64,000 bases of DNA from CAWHJN01 sp963829705 (GTDB lineage Bacteria; Bacteroidota; Rhodothermia; Rhodothermales; BA12): assembly GCA_963829705.1 (NCBI GenBank), contig CAWHJN010000005.1:1054001-1118000 (forward strand), given 5' to 3'. Below the pieces are notes generated by a model, which was given only the letters and a program-made list of their open reading frames with translations, did not search any database and had not been told where the DNA came from. Positions 53,308-63,030 of the stretch are shown piece by piece. The translations under genes were made by a program, and so were the position numbers. The stretch's first letter is position 1. Each line of letters starts with the position of its first letter.

Positions 53308-53500
53308 CGTCTTCGAGGGAAAGGTGCTGGATGCGCGCCTCGGCGGTGCGGAGCGTGGCGAGGCAGTGCCGCGCCAGTTCGACGCCTTCCTCGTAGGCCG
53401 CGACAGCGGCGTCGAGGCCAAGGGCGTCGTCGTTTTCGAGGCGCAGCACGAGGGCTTCGAGCTGGTCCATAGCGTCCTCGAAACGGGGTGGTGCGGGCAT
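53291..53500 (-). CDS. xseB: Exonuclease VII small subunit
   Basis: 69 residues: RFEDAMDQLEALVLRLENDD, then LDAAVAAYEEGVELARHCLATL and an acidic tail, the two-helix XseB pattern. It stabilises XseA in exonuclease VII. xseA is in the same window at 55703 but separated by two other loci. Overlaps the downstream gene. Confidence 0.92.
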   Translation of the reverse strand: MPAPPRFEDAMDQLEALVLRLENDDALGLDAAVAAYEEGVELARHCLATLRTAEARIQHLSLEDDDDDV

Positions 53501-53736
53501 ACGGGCAGCGGGTGGGGAAAGGGGAAACGCAGGGACGCCCCCGATCTGTTGGGGTTCTGAGAAGATACCACGGGGGCCGATGCCACCCTGTATTTTGTGC
53601 GTGTATCCACAATTCTCCAATGCTCAATTGTTAATGGAAAGGCAGGTCTACTGGTGTGCCACCGGATTTACCTCTTCCATTTAGCAATCAGAAGTTTACC
53701 CATCGACGAAGTAGCCCTTCTCTCCCCTTCAACTTT
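53501..53736. promoter_or_regulatory. Divergent region xseB / SDR gene
   Basis: 236 bp with AT-rich text (CACAATTCTCCAATGCTCAA, TTGTTAATGG, TTAGCAATCAGAAG) likely to hold both promoters. No clear inverted repeat. The AATTCTCCAATGCTCAATT words look like a low-GC version of the dispersed leader repeats. Confidence 0.35.
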
Positions 53737-54518
53737 ATGGATCTCCACCTCAAAGACCGCGTCGCTCTCGTCGTCGGGGCCAGCCGTGGCCTCGGCGAAG
53801 CCATCGCCCGAAGCCTGGCCGCCGAAGGTTGCCACCTCGTGCTCACGGCACGCGGCGCGGACGCGCTCGAAGAAACCGCCGCCGACATCGCCCGGACGCA
53901 CGGCGTCCGCGTCAAAACCGTCGCTGCCGATGCGACTGAGGCGTCCACGGCAGGCGTGCTCGTCGAGCACTGCGCGCGACGCTTTCGGGCGGCTCGACGT
54001 GCTCGTGGGCAACGCGGGCGGCAACCGCCGCAAACCCTTCGCCGACACCACCGACGCCGACTGGGCCGAGATCGCCGAACTCAACGTGTTCTCGCACCTC
54101 CGCATCGCCCGCGAGGCCATCGCGCTGCTCGAACAGGACGGCGGCGGCTCGATGCTCTTCAACGCCTCCATCTTCGGGCGCGAAGCCGGCGGGCCGGGCC
54201 TGTCGATCTACAACACCACAAAGAGCGCACTCATCTCGGCGGCCAAAATCATGGCGCTCGAACTCGCCCCGCGCGGCATCCGCGTCAACACGATTGCGCC
54301 GGGCTCGATCCGCTTTCCCGGCGGCTCGTGGGACACGCGCGTCCAGGCCGACCCGGAGGGCATGAAGGCATTCGTCGCGCAGAACATTCCGCTCGGGACG
54401 CTTCGGGACGGCGGAGGAAGTGGGCCGCGTGGCCGCGTTCCTGTCGTCGCCCGCTGCGAGCCTCATCACCGGCGCGTGCGTCAACGTCGACGGCGGCCAG
54501 TCACACAGCCTGATCTGA
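53737..54518 (+). pseudogene. Short-chain dehydrogenase/reductase, two frameshifts
   Basis: ATG 53737, LKDRVALVVGASRGLGEAIA with the Rossmann TGxxxGxG-type motif. The sequence shifts frame near 53975-53985 (from EHCAR into DAFGRLDVLVGNAGG) and again near 54405 (after NIPLG into RFGTAEEVGRVAAFLSSP). The active-site region SMLFNASIFG, YNTTKSALISAA (YxxxK) and RVNTIAPGSI is in the middle frame. The end TGACVNVDGGQSHSLI is normal. The total length is a multiple of 3 plus 2, matching two extra bases. Intact, a ~260-residue classical SDR. Confidence 0.85.
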
Positions 54519-54553
54519 GGGCAGAAGCTATGGGGGCAGAATGAACGCTGCCT

Positions 54554-55684
54554 CTACTCGAACGCGACGAACTGCACGTCGAGGGCGCGCACGTCGCGCA
54601 GGGGCCGCCGCCACTGGACGAGGATGGGGCTCTGGTAGGTGCCCTGCACGATGGCGCCTACTCCCAACTCGTTGTGGTCGGAGATGGGCAAACTGACGCG
54701 GCGCTTCATGTGCAGTCGCTTGCGGGCCGCTTTTCCGATCAACCGCTCGACGCCGTACTCGACGGGCGTGCCGCGCAGCCGCAGCTTTTTCAAGAGCTTG
54801 TTGACGACGACGACGAAATCGTACTTCGCGTAGTTGAGGGCCTTCGACGGCACCGCGAGCGGGTCGCGGAGCACGTTCCAGCCCTGCATCGCCATAAAGC
54901 GGAACGGGTTGTGGAGCACCTCGGCGAGGTCGTGGCGCATCAGCAGGGTCTCGTACTCGTTCACCGTCAGCGCGGCGTGCTGCTCCTCGTCGGGCAAGCG
55001 CAGGTCGATACGGCCTTTGTGGATGCCGAGCCGGCGGACGTGCGCGTTGAGTTCGTCGAAGACGCCCAGCTTCTCATCACGCAGGTTGAGCGCGTCGATC
55101 TGGAGCGTCGTCGCCGGGATGCGGAGACGGGTGCGGTCGGCGAGGACTTCGCGGTCAAAGCCGACGACGGTGGTTTTGCGCTGCCGCCGCGTCGAGCGGT
55201 AGACGCCGTCGAGGTCGACGAAATAGGCAGGCGTGCCGGGGTGAACGTCGTAGGTGACGCAGTTGAGCAGGCCCGAGCCGATGAAGGTCAGGTGCGAGTC
55301 GCCGTTGAGAGGCTCGTCTTCCTTCTGCTCGTCGGTCAGCTCGTCGCGCAGCGCGAGGTTGTCGTGGCGGTAGCCCGCGCCCTCGGGGTAGAGCGCGCGG
55401 TAGGCCTCGACGAGATCCTGGATGGAATCGGCAGAGTGTTCCAGTGCGTGGCACACCTGCTGCTCGAAATAGCCTGCCGTGGTGTGATACGAGGCGTAGA
55501 GCGCGCGCGGGTAGCGGGCGAGCACGTCGCCGTACTGCTCGCGCAGCACACCGTTGACGTCGGTAATGTCGAACCGGGTGCGGGGCGAAACTTCGAGCGC
55601 GTACTCGGGCGAGATGGCCATGCGGATGAAAGGGGAAAGCGTCGGGTGGACGGCAAAGTAGGTGCCAACGTCCAGCACGCCCAA
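54554..55684 (-). CDS. YjbQ-domain protein with long C-terminal extension
   Basis: 376 residues. About residues 30-170 match the YjbQ/UPF0047 pattern: YHTTAGYFEQQ, then GDSHLTFIGSGLLNCVTYDV, a stretch ending AYFVDLDGV, and a basic RRQRK. YjbQ proteins are ~130-140 residues and can show thiamine-phosphate synthase side activity. Here ~200 extra C-terminal residues have no recognised fold (TLQIDALNLRDEKLG; ISDHNELGVGAIVQG). The start is uncertain: TTG at 55684, GTG at 55678, or a later ATG. The next gene on this strand, xseA, ends 18 bp before this start. Confidence 0.6.
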   Translation of the reverse strand: MGVLDVGTYFAVHPTLSPFIRMAISPEYALEVSPRTRFDITDVNGVLREQYGDVLARYPRALYASYHTTAGYFEQQVCHALEHSADSIQDLVEAYRALYPEGAGYRHDNLALRDELTDEQKEDEPLNGDSHLTFIGSGLLNCVTYDVHPGTPAYFVDLDGVYRSTRRQRKTTVVGFDREVLADRTRLRIPATTLQIDALNLRDEKLGVFDELNAHVRRLGIHKGRIDLRLPDEEQHAALTVNEYETLLMRHDLAEVLHNPFRFMAMQGWNVLRDPLAVPSKALNYAKYDFVVVVNKLLKKLRLRGTPVEYGVERLIGKAARKRLHMKRRVSLPISDHNELGVGAIVQGTYQSPILVQWRRPLRDVRALDVQFVAFE

Positions 55685-55702
55685 GGGTTAAGGCATTTGG
55701 AA

Positions 55703-56902
55703 CTAATTCTCCACCTTCACCTGCCGCGCGCCGTCGTGAAAGCGGATCGTCGCGTTCTGATCCGCTTCGAGCGTACCCGCGCTTTTCACCATGCGTCCGT
55801 TCTGCTCGACGCGCGCGTAGCCACGCAGGAGGGGGCGCAGCGGATCGAGCGCCGCCAGGTGCGCCTGCACTTCGACGAGCCGCAGCCGGGCGCGGCCGGT
55901 GTGCTGCCCGGCGGCGTGGCCGAGGCGGGCCGCGAGGGCGTCGAGGCGCTGGGCTTCGGAGGCGACACGCACAGCGGGGCGGGCGAAAGCACGCGAGCCG
56001 ACGAGCGTTTCCACGCGCTGCCGGTGTGCGTCGATGCGGTCCTGCACGCCATCGGTGAGGGTGTTGAGGTAGCCGTGGACGAGCGCCCGCACCTCGGCGT
56101 GGTGTGGCACGGCGAGTTCAGCGGCCATCGACGGCGTCGCGGCGCGCACGTCGGCGACGAAGTCCGCGATAGAATAATCCGTCTCGTGCCCGACGGCACT
56201 CACGACAGGGATGGTGCAGGCGAAAATCGACCGGGCGACGATCTCCTCGTTGAACGCCCACAGGTCTTCGGCGCTGCCGCCGCCACGCCCGACGATGAGC
56301 ACGTCCGGACGCAGCGGCGCGCCATCGGGCAGGGCGCTGAAAGCCGTCACGGCGGCCGCGATTTCCTCGGCGGCACCGAGGCCCTGCACGCGCACGCCGC
56401 AGACGATGACCTCGGCGGGCTTGTAGCGGCGTTCGAGGATCGAGAGCACGTCGTGCAGCGCCGCGCCGCTGGCAGAGGTGACGACGCCGATCTTCTCGGG
56501 AAAGCGTGGCAGCGGCTTCTTGTGGTGCGCCTCGAACAGCCCTTCGGCGTGCAGGCGGGCCTTGAGCGCGTCGAAAGCCTGGCGGAGCGCGCCTTCGCCC
56601 GCGAGCGCCATCTCACGCACGACGAGTTGCGTCTCGCCGCGCTGCGGGTACATCGACACCGTCCCGCGGGCGCGCACGAGCATCCCGTCGTGGGGGCGGA
56701 AAAAGAGGCTGCGGGCGTGCGTGCGCCACATCACCCCGCGCAGCTGCGCGTCGGCATCTTTGAGCGTGAAGTAGCAGTGCCCCGAGCCGGGATACGCCTT
56801 GAAATTCGACAGTTCGCCCTCGACGATCACGTCGCCCCAGTGGCGTTCGAGGTGCGTGCGGATGTCGCCGGTGAGGTCGGAAACGCTGTAGACGGGCAGC
56901 AC
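55703..56902 (-). CDS. xseA: Exonuclease VII large subunit
   Basis: 399 residues from GTG 56902 (VLPVYSVSDLTGDIR). OB-fold N-terminus (WGDVIVEGELSNFKAYPGSG HCYF), nuclease core PLPRFPEKIGVVTSASGAAL, DVLIVGRGGGSAEDLWAFNE, and VVSAVGHETDYSIADFVAD. A coiled-coil and C-terminal GYARVEQNG segment follow. Degrades single-stranded DNA. An in-frame ATG at 56956 would add residues that translate a dispersed repeat (RLPKSQFRNS), so the GTG start is preferred. Confidence 0.93.
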   Translation of the reverse strand: MLPVYSVSDLTGDIRTHLERHWGDVIVEGELSNFKAYPGSGHCYFTLKDADAQLRGVMWRTHARSLFFRPHDGMLVRARGTVSMYPQRGETQLVVREMALAGEGALRQAFDALKARLHAEGLFEAHHKKPLPRFPEKIGVVTSASGAALHDVLSILERRYKPAEVIVCGVRVQGLGAAEEIAAAVTAFSALPDGAPLRPDVLIVGRGGGSAEDLWAFNEEIVARSIFACTIPVVSAVGHETDYSIADFVADVRAATPSMAAELAVPHHAEVRALVHGYLNTLTDGVQDRIDAHRQRVETLVGSRAFARPAVRVASEAQRLDALAARLGHAAGQHTGRARLRLVEVQAHLAALDPLRPLLRGYARVEQNGRMVKSAGTLEADQNATIRFHDGARQVKVEN

Positions 56903-56904
56903 GA

Positions 56905-56993
56905 GAGAATTTCGGAATTGGGATTTCGGAAGTCGGAGGTAAGGGCGCAACGTCATCCTGAGCAACACCGAGGGGGCGTGCACCCTACGCGGA
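56905..56993 (-). repeat. xseA leader repeats
   Basis: In xseA sense: CTCCGACTTCCGAAATCCCA then ATTCCGAAATTC directly before the GTG, the same CTTCCG/ATTCCG family found before sufC, sufD and pilB. Farther out, GTGCACCCTACG (near 56982-56993) matches one arm of the CGTAGGG palindromes, next to GTCATCCTGAGCA. Confidence 0.5.
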
Positions 56994-57049
56994 GGCCGGA
57001 ACGCGGCGCGTGGGGAGGGCTTCTGCCCGTTTTCAACCCCACATCCCTC

Positions 57050-57568
57050 ATGCAAGATACCGCACCTCCCGTCCGCGTCCTGTTCGTGTGCCTGGGCAAC
57101 ATCTGCCGCAGCCCGCTCGCCGAGGCGCTGTTCCGCCAGCACGTCGCCGAGCGGGGGCTGACGGGTGATTTCGAGAGCGCCTCGTGTGGCACGGGCGACT
57201 GGCACGTGGGCCAGGGGGCCGATGCCCGCACGGCGGAGGAAGCCAGAAAACGCGGTGTCGATCTGAGCGCACACCGGGCGCGGCAATTCGATCCGCAAGA
57301 CCTCGACCGCTACGACCACATCTTCGCGATGGACAAGAGCAACCTCCTCGACGTGCTCGCCCTCGACGCCGACGACGTGCACGGCCACAAAGTCCGCCTC
57401 CTGCGCGAAATCGACCCGCACCCGGATGATTACGCGGTGCCCGATCCCTACTACGGCGGCCCGAACGGCTTCGCCGACGTCCACGACATCCTCGACCGCA
57501 CCACGCGCCTCCTCGCCGAGCGCCTGGCCGAGCACTACGGGTTAGAGGATGGGAGGTCGGAGGAGTAA
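57050..57568 (+). CDS. Low-molecular-weight protein-tyrosine phosphatase
   Basis: 172 residues, ATG 57050. P-loop VCLGNICRSPLAE with catalytic Cys14 and Arg20; general acid Asp in VPDPYYGG near residue 127; the usual AEEARKRGVDLSAHRARQF helix. The fold is complete. It removes phosphate from tyrosine (or arginine) residues in the cytoplasm; in some bacteria it serves polysaccharide regulation. Diverges from xseA; no neighbour suggests a target. Confidence 0.94.
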   Translation: MQDTAPPVRVLFVCLGNICRSPLAEALFRQHVAERGLTGDFESASCGTGDWHVGQGADARTAEEARKRGVDLSAHRARQFDPQDLDRYDHIFAMDKSNLLDVLALDADDVHGHKVRLLREIDPHPDDYAVPDPYYGGPNGFADVHDILDRTTRLLAERLAEHYGLEDGRSEE

Positions 57569-57623
57569 AGGCGGCCTCTGCCTTTCCCATCCTTGAAAAC
57601 GAGCGCCGCTACCTCGTACCGCG

Positions 57624-60600
57624 TCACAGTTGCCGCGCGAGGACGACGGGTTTCTTGAAGGCTTCGACGGTGCCCTCGCCCACGTCGAGCGCTTCGAGGA
57701 CGACGATGTAGATGCCGATGCGGAGCGCCCGGCCCGTGTCGTCGCGGCCATCCCACACCACTTGCCCCTGCGGCCCGGCGAGCGCAGCCTGTGTGAGCGT
57801 GCGGACGAGGCGGCCCTGCTGGTCGTAGATCCGCACGCGCAGGCTGGCGGTGGGCGTCGAGAGGCGGTAGAAAACCGTCGTCGCGTCGTCGAAGCCGTCG
57901 CCATCGGGTGAGAAGGGCGAGGGGGCGATGGTGAGACCCGCGGAAGCGGGCGCGTCGGGCGCGTCAGGGTCGAGCGTCAGGGCGTTGCGCGCGCCGGGAG
58001 TGCCGCCGCGCGGCGCAGGCGAAGAGCCCCAGTTGCTTGCCTCACCGCTCGGACGACCGGCGTCGATGCGTTCGAGCGCCACGCCGACCTCGTCGCGCAG
58101 GCTCGGCGAGTGCCAGCGCGGGGTGTAGGCGAGGCTGTCGAGTACCCGGCCACTATGCATCGGCCAGAACCAGCGCCCGCCCGCCATCGGGGAGCGAGAA
58201 GCCGGAAGCACGCTGCGGCACGAGGACGCCCGCTGCCGCGTCGGGAAACGCCTCGGCAAACAGCGCTGCCGGGTTCTCAGCGTCGGCGTACGCGCCGCTC
58301 ACGCGGTAAAACACGGCGTAGCCGTTCGCGCCGAGCACCGTCGGGCGGTAAACGAGGCGCACGGTGTCGATCTTGCCGTTCTCGTCGGGCGCGTCGAGGA
58401 GGCGCAGCCCGTTGAGGTCGAGGGCGTCGTCGGACGTGTTGAAAATCTCGACGTACTCGGCCTGGTCAGGGCGCACGTCGCGCGCGTCGGCGAGGGGGCG
58501 GTACAGGATCTCGTTGAGGACGAGGTCGCCAGGCTGCGGATCGCGGGCGTCGGGATCGCGGCGGACGCTGTTCGGCATGCCGGGCGTGCCGCCTGCCGGA
58601 ACGGCGCTGCTGGCCCAGTTGAGCGTACTGTTCGCCGCGCCGAGCGGGTCGATGCGTTCGAGCGCGACACCGCTGACGGACGCGCGCCCGGCGTCTTGCC
58701 ACGCGGGCGCGTAGGCGACGGCGTCGAGCGCGACGCTTCCACGCACCAGCCGGATCTCTTCGCCGCTGTTGGAAAGCCCGCCGGGCGTGACACTTGTGAG
58801 GGGCACGACGACGATGGAGGGCGCGGTGAAGTCCGTCTCGGGAAACGCCAGCGCCAGCCGAGACGCCGTAGCCGGGTCGCCGTCGCGGGCGTCGTCATCG
58901 TAAAGCACCACGAAGCCGCCGGGGGGCAGTGCGGGCAGGTTTTCGGGCAGCCGCAGCGTGTCGGCGTCGCCGTTTTCGTCGGGCGGCGCGGTGAGGGACA
59001 GCCCGCGCAGTGCCAGCGTGCGCCCGCTCGTGTTGAAGAGTTCGACGTACTCGGGCTGGTCGGGGCGATTGTCGGCGGGGTTCTGGACGGGCGCGTACAG
59101 GATCTCGTTGGCGACGATCGCGCCTGCTCGGGGCAGCAGGGCCACGGCGACGGTCGTGTCGAGGCGGACGTTGCCCTTCAGGTCGCGCACGCCGCGCACC
59201 GTCAGCGTGTTCGGAAGCGCGCCCGCTGCGAGCGTCAGCCGCACCCGCGCGTCGCCGACGAGCACGGCGGTGGCGACCGTCCCCGCATCCGGCGCGAACG
59301 CCGAGGGCGTGGCGGACGCTGCCGCGATAGGCTCGTCGAAGGCGACCTCGACCGTTCCCTCGTCGAACTCTTCGGCAAACAGCACGCGAGGACCGGCGAG
59401 GTCGGGCGCGAACAGCGTGTTGACGGCGTGTGGCGTGCCGCCGCGCGTGTCGGTGCTGGTGCCGAAGTTGGCCGCGCTAAAGGAGGGTCCGTCGGGGTCG
59501 CGGCGTTCGAGTGATGCGCCCGCGCCGCCCCACGACGGCAGGTAGGCCACCGAGTCGATCACCACGCCCTCGGCCTGCACCACCACGGCGTCGCCGCCGT
59601 TGTTGAGCGCGGGCCACGCGGTGGGCTGCACGGCCCGCACGCCGGGAAACACCGCCCGCAGCGCTGCCGTGTCGCGCGTGACGACGGCGAAGCCGCCGGG
59701 TGCGACGGCAAACGGCGCGTCGGTGATGGGGCGTGGCGTGCCCGTGTCGTCGGAAATCGTGAGGCCGCGCAGGTCGAGCGTTTTAGTGGAGCGGTTGAAG
59801 AGTTCGACGTACTCGGGTAGCCCCGTGGGCGGCGCATACAGGATCTCGTTGACGACGAGATCGAACGGCTCCACGGCCTCAGGAAGCGTGAACGTCGCCG
59901 TAGACGTCTGCGCGTTGCCCGCCGCGTCGGTCATGTTGGAGGCGACGACGGTGTAGGCCCGGCCCGCTTCGAGGGGCGCACTCAGCCACAGGGTGAGCGT
60001 GTCGGTCACGGTGCCCGCGTCGCACGAGAGCCCGACGACCGACACGTCGGAGGCGGGCAGCGCGTAGCGCGACGGGTCGCAGGCATCGACGACGGGTTCG
60101 CTGAAGCGGAGAAACACGTACTGCCGCTCCACCGCCACGGCACTCAGCAGCGTCGGCGGGTCGGTGTCGAGGACGAGGGTGTAGGCGAGCGTCGTGTCAC
60201 GGAGCGCGTTGCCCGCCGCGTCTGCGACGCCGCGCACGCTGAGTGTGTACGCGCCCGACGGCAGCGGCGCACCCAGCGTCAGCGTCACGTCCGCCGGGTT
60301 CACGCCCGAGAATGCGAGGGCGAGGGCGTCGCCGGTGGAGAGCGCGAAGTCGGCGGCGTCGATCGTGGCGGCGTCGAGGGGTTCGGTGAACGTGATGCGG
60401 AAGCCAGGCAGCGCCGCGTCGTACGCATCGGCGGCGACGCGCGGCGCGGTGGTGTCGGGCGGGCCGGTGGTGCCGGCCACGTCGAAGTCGTCGAAGAGGT
60501 ACGCCTGCGCTGCCGCGCTGCTGTGTTTCACCCACACGCCCGCGTGCGTGCTGCGTGCATACGTGGCGTCCTGCGCGGTGAAAAGAGGCTGCCCGTCGAG

Positions 60601-61116
60601 TTCGATGGTCCAGCGCCCGTCGGCGTCGCGGGTGACGGCGATGGCGTACGTGCCGTCGTCGCCGACGAGGCGCGCGTCGCTGCGGCCCAGTTCCACGCGG
60701 TTCGAGGCGTTCGCCGGGTCGCCGTCCTGCCGGTAGAGCCGCACCTCGTCGGCGTTGTTGGTGCCGAGCTGGACGAAGTAGCCCGCGACCGGCCCGCGCA
60801 GGTCGGCGCGGTCAGCGACGAGGTAGACGCGCGCGCCGTTGGCGTTGCTGAGGTTGACGTTCTCGTGGCGGAAGGTGAAGCGCCACGTGCCATAGCTCAC
60901 CGCCGACGCCGTGGCGAGCACGAGCGTGTCGGATTCGGCGACGCCATCGGTGGCGAGGTAGCGGTCGCCGCCTCGATCCACCACCTGCCAGCGCGCCGCG
61001 TCGCCCGTCCATGCCGGGTTCTGCGTGAAGTCGCCGTCCTCAAAGCCGTCTTGCACCTGTGCGCCGGCCTGCACCGGCAGCGCGAACAGCAGGGCGGCGA
61101 GCAGGAGTTTCGCCAT
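57624..61116 (-). pseudogene. Large secreted lamin-tail-domain protein, one frameshift near the C-terminus
   Basis: ATG 61116 with a signal peptide (LLLAALLFALPVQAGAQ). A concanavalin-like first domain is followed by Ig-like/Big_5 domains (VAADAYDAALPGFRITFTEP), and by at least three lamin-tail domains, each starting like VVNEILYAPPTGLPEYVELF or ANEILYAPVQNPADNRPDQP. The frame stops at GRALVLADA near 58153-58163; one extra T lets it continue as SGRVLDSLAYTPRW and end in a FlgD-like/sorting domain (PSPFSPDGDGFDDATTVFYR; VRIYDQQGRLVRTL). Total span is a multiple of 3 plus 1. Intact it would be ~1160 residues and exported, perhaps by T9SS. Confidence 0.85.
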
Positions 61117-62306
61117 CACGCGCGGGCAGCGTGGGTGCGGACGATCTCCGCCATCGCCTGCGCGGCGAGGGGGAGGGCGCGCTCGTCGAGGTCGAACAGG
61201 GCGTCGTGGACGGCGTGCGACGTGCGTCCATCGCACCGCGTGCCGACGCGCAGAAACGCGCCGGGAATGCGCTCGGTGTAGAACGCGAAGTCCTCCGCGC
61301 CCATGCTCGGCAGTTCGTAGTAGAACACCGCGTCGTCACCGTAGAGGTGCCGCAACGTCGCGTCGGCATGCGCGATGAGGGCGTCGTCGTTGACGACGGG
61401 GGGCGCGCCGTTGTGAAAGAGTGCCCGGATCTCCGCGTCGTGCATGGCTCCGAAGTGCGTGCAGGCGCGCGTGATGGCGCTCTGCATCTGCCTGCGGATC
61501 TCGCCGTCAACGCAGCGCAGCGTGCCGCCGAGGACGACTTCGCGTGGGATGACGTTGTAGGCGTCGCCCGCCTGCATCCGGCAGATGGTGAAGATGGCGG
61601 CGCGGCGCACGTCGGTGACCCGGCCGGCGAGGGTGTAGAGGTGCTGGGCCAGCGTCGTCGCCAGGTAGGGCGTGTCGACGACGGTGTGCGGGCGCGCCGC
61701 GTGTCCCGTCGAGGGGCCGCGCACCGTCAGGTCGAAGCGGTCCGCCGAGGCGGTCACAGGGCCGCTGATGAGACCGAAAACACCCGTCTCCAGCGTCGGG
61801 TCGACGTGGATGCCGTAGACGGCGGTCATACCGTCGAGCACACCGGCCTCGATCATGCGGGGCGCGCCCGACGGGGTGCCTTCCTCGTTGGGCTGGAAGA
61901 AAACGCGGACGGTGCCGCGCAGTGTGTCTCTGCTTTCGAGCAGCAGCTTCGCCACGCCGATGGCGACGGTCGTGTGGGCGTCGTGGCCGCAGAGGTGCGC
62001 CACGCCCGGCACCGTCGAGGCGTACGGCACGTCGGTCTTGGCGTCCTGGATGGGCAGCGCATCGATGTCGGCACGGTAGCCGACCATCGGGCCGGGCTGC
62101 GCGCCGACGATGTCGACGAAGGCGCCTGTGTCGGCGACGCGGTGAACGTCGAGGCCGAGGCCTTCCAGCGTGCGGGCGATGAAGCGGGCGGTCTCGTGCT
62201 CCTCGAAGCCCAACTCGGGATGGGCGTGGAGGTGGCGGCGGAGCGGGACGAGAAATGCGCCGAGGTCTTCAGCGACGGCGGCGTCGGGGAGGGTGGGGGA
62301 AGTCAT
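61116..62306 (-). CDS. M20 family amidohydrolase
   Basis: 396 residues: LRRHLHAHPELGFEEHETA, YRADIDALPIQD, HLCGHDAHTTVAIGVA, FFQPNEEG and the late SMGAEDFAFY carry the dinuclear-metal ligands of the M20D peptidase/aminoacylase group. It removes acyl or amino-acid groups from amide substrates; the exact substrate is unknown. No signal peptide. Its stop overlaps the next ATG (TGATG), so it is probably co-transcribed with the lamin-tail gene. Confidence 0.93.
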   Translation of the reverse strand: MTSPTLPDAAVAEDLGAFLVPLRRHLHAHPELGFEEHETARFIARTLEGLGLDVHRVADTGAFVDIVGAQPGPMVGYRADIDALPIQDAKTDVPYASTVPGVAHLCGHDAHTTVAIGVAKLLLESRDTLRGTVRVFFQPNEEGTPSGAPRMIEAGVLDGMTAVYGIHVDPTLETGVFGLISGPVTASADRFDLTVRGPSTGHAARPHTVVDTPYLATTLAQHLYTLAGRVTDVRRAAIFTICRMQAGDAYNVIPREVVLGGTLRCVDGEIRRQMQSAITRACTHFGAMHDAEIRALFHNGAPPVVNDDALIAHADATLRHLYGDDAVFYYELPSMGAEDFAFYTERIPGAFLRVGTRCDGRTSHAVHDALFDLDERALPLAAQAMAEIVRTHAARA

Positions 62307-63019
62307 GCCTGCGGGCGGGGTGAGCGAAGCGCATGATACCGCGCCGTCAACTCGCGTGCCAGCTCGGGCAGGCGGTGGACTTCGTCGGGGAAGCGCTGCC
62401 CGATGTGGGCCAGCAGCGCGGGATGCTCGCTGGGCGGGGTTTGCGCCAGTTCGAAGAGCGCCTGCGCCAGGTCCATCTGCTCCTCGAAGGCGTCGAGGTC
62501 TTCTCGCACGCCGGGCGCGTCGAGCAGCGGCTGGGCGAAGGCGGCGAGCGCGTCGGCGTCGTCGCCGGGCACATCGTCGTCGGCGTCAGGCGGGAAGAGC
62601 GTCTGGTAGCGTTCGTGGAGGGTGTCGAACGGGAGAGGTGCGGCGGTGCCCTGCGGCTCGCGCTCGCCCTCGAGTTCGTGCCAGGTGTCTTCCAGCCGTG
62701 CCAGCAACAGGTGCAGCGACACGCGCTCGCGCTCGGTGACATCGCCCTGGAGCAGCGCACCTTCGACCTGCGGAAGCGCCTCTTTGAACGCGTCGCCGTC
62801 AAGAGCGAAATAGGCCCAGATGAGGCGGGCCGTTTCGAGCACGAGCAGCAGCTCCTCGGGTGCTTCGTCGTCTCCACCTGTCCCGCGCAGCGCGAGGGCG
62901 CGGTCGGCATCGATGCCGTAGGCTTCGAAAAGGGGCGTGGCAAAGCGGACGAGCGGCGCGAACGGCACGCCGGTGTCTTCGCGTACAAAGGCCTGAAGGG
63001 CCTGGTCGATATCGAGCAT
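62303..63019 (-). CDS. Hypothetical acidic helical protein
   Basis: 238 residues from ATG 63019 (a GTG 15 bp upstream is possible). Mostly helical and acidic (ALALRGTGGDDEAPEELLLV; LFPPDADDDVPGDDADALAA), no signal, no TM, no motif I can name. It overlaps the amidohydrolase start by 4 bp and follows the BatA-like gene by 11 bp, so these form one operon. Confidence 0.55.
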   Translation of the reverse strand: MLDIDQALQAFVREDTGVPFAPLVRFATPLFEAYGIDADRALALRGTGGDDEAPEELLLVLETARLIWAYFALDGDAFKEALPQVEGALLQGDVTERERVSLHLLLARLEDTWHELEGEREPQGTAAPLPFDTLHERYQTLFPPDADDDVPGDDADALAAFAQPLLDAPGVREDLDAFEEQMDLAQALFELAQTPPSEHPALLAHIGQRFPDEVHRLPELARELTARYHALRSPRPQA

Positions 63020-63030
63020 GGGCAAGGGCG

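Noticed and set aside
56903..56956. Alternative longer N-terminus of XseA from ATG 56956
   Set aside because: The extra residues translate a dispersed repeat and the family N-terminus begins at the GTG.
54674..57049. Long plus-strand open frame preceding the tyrosine phosphatase
   Set aside because: It is antisense to xseA and the YjbQ-domain gene; the phosphatase motif starts only at 57050.
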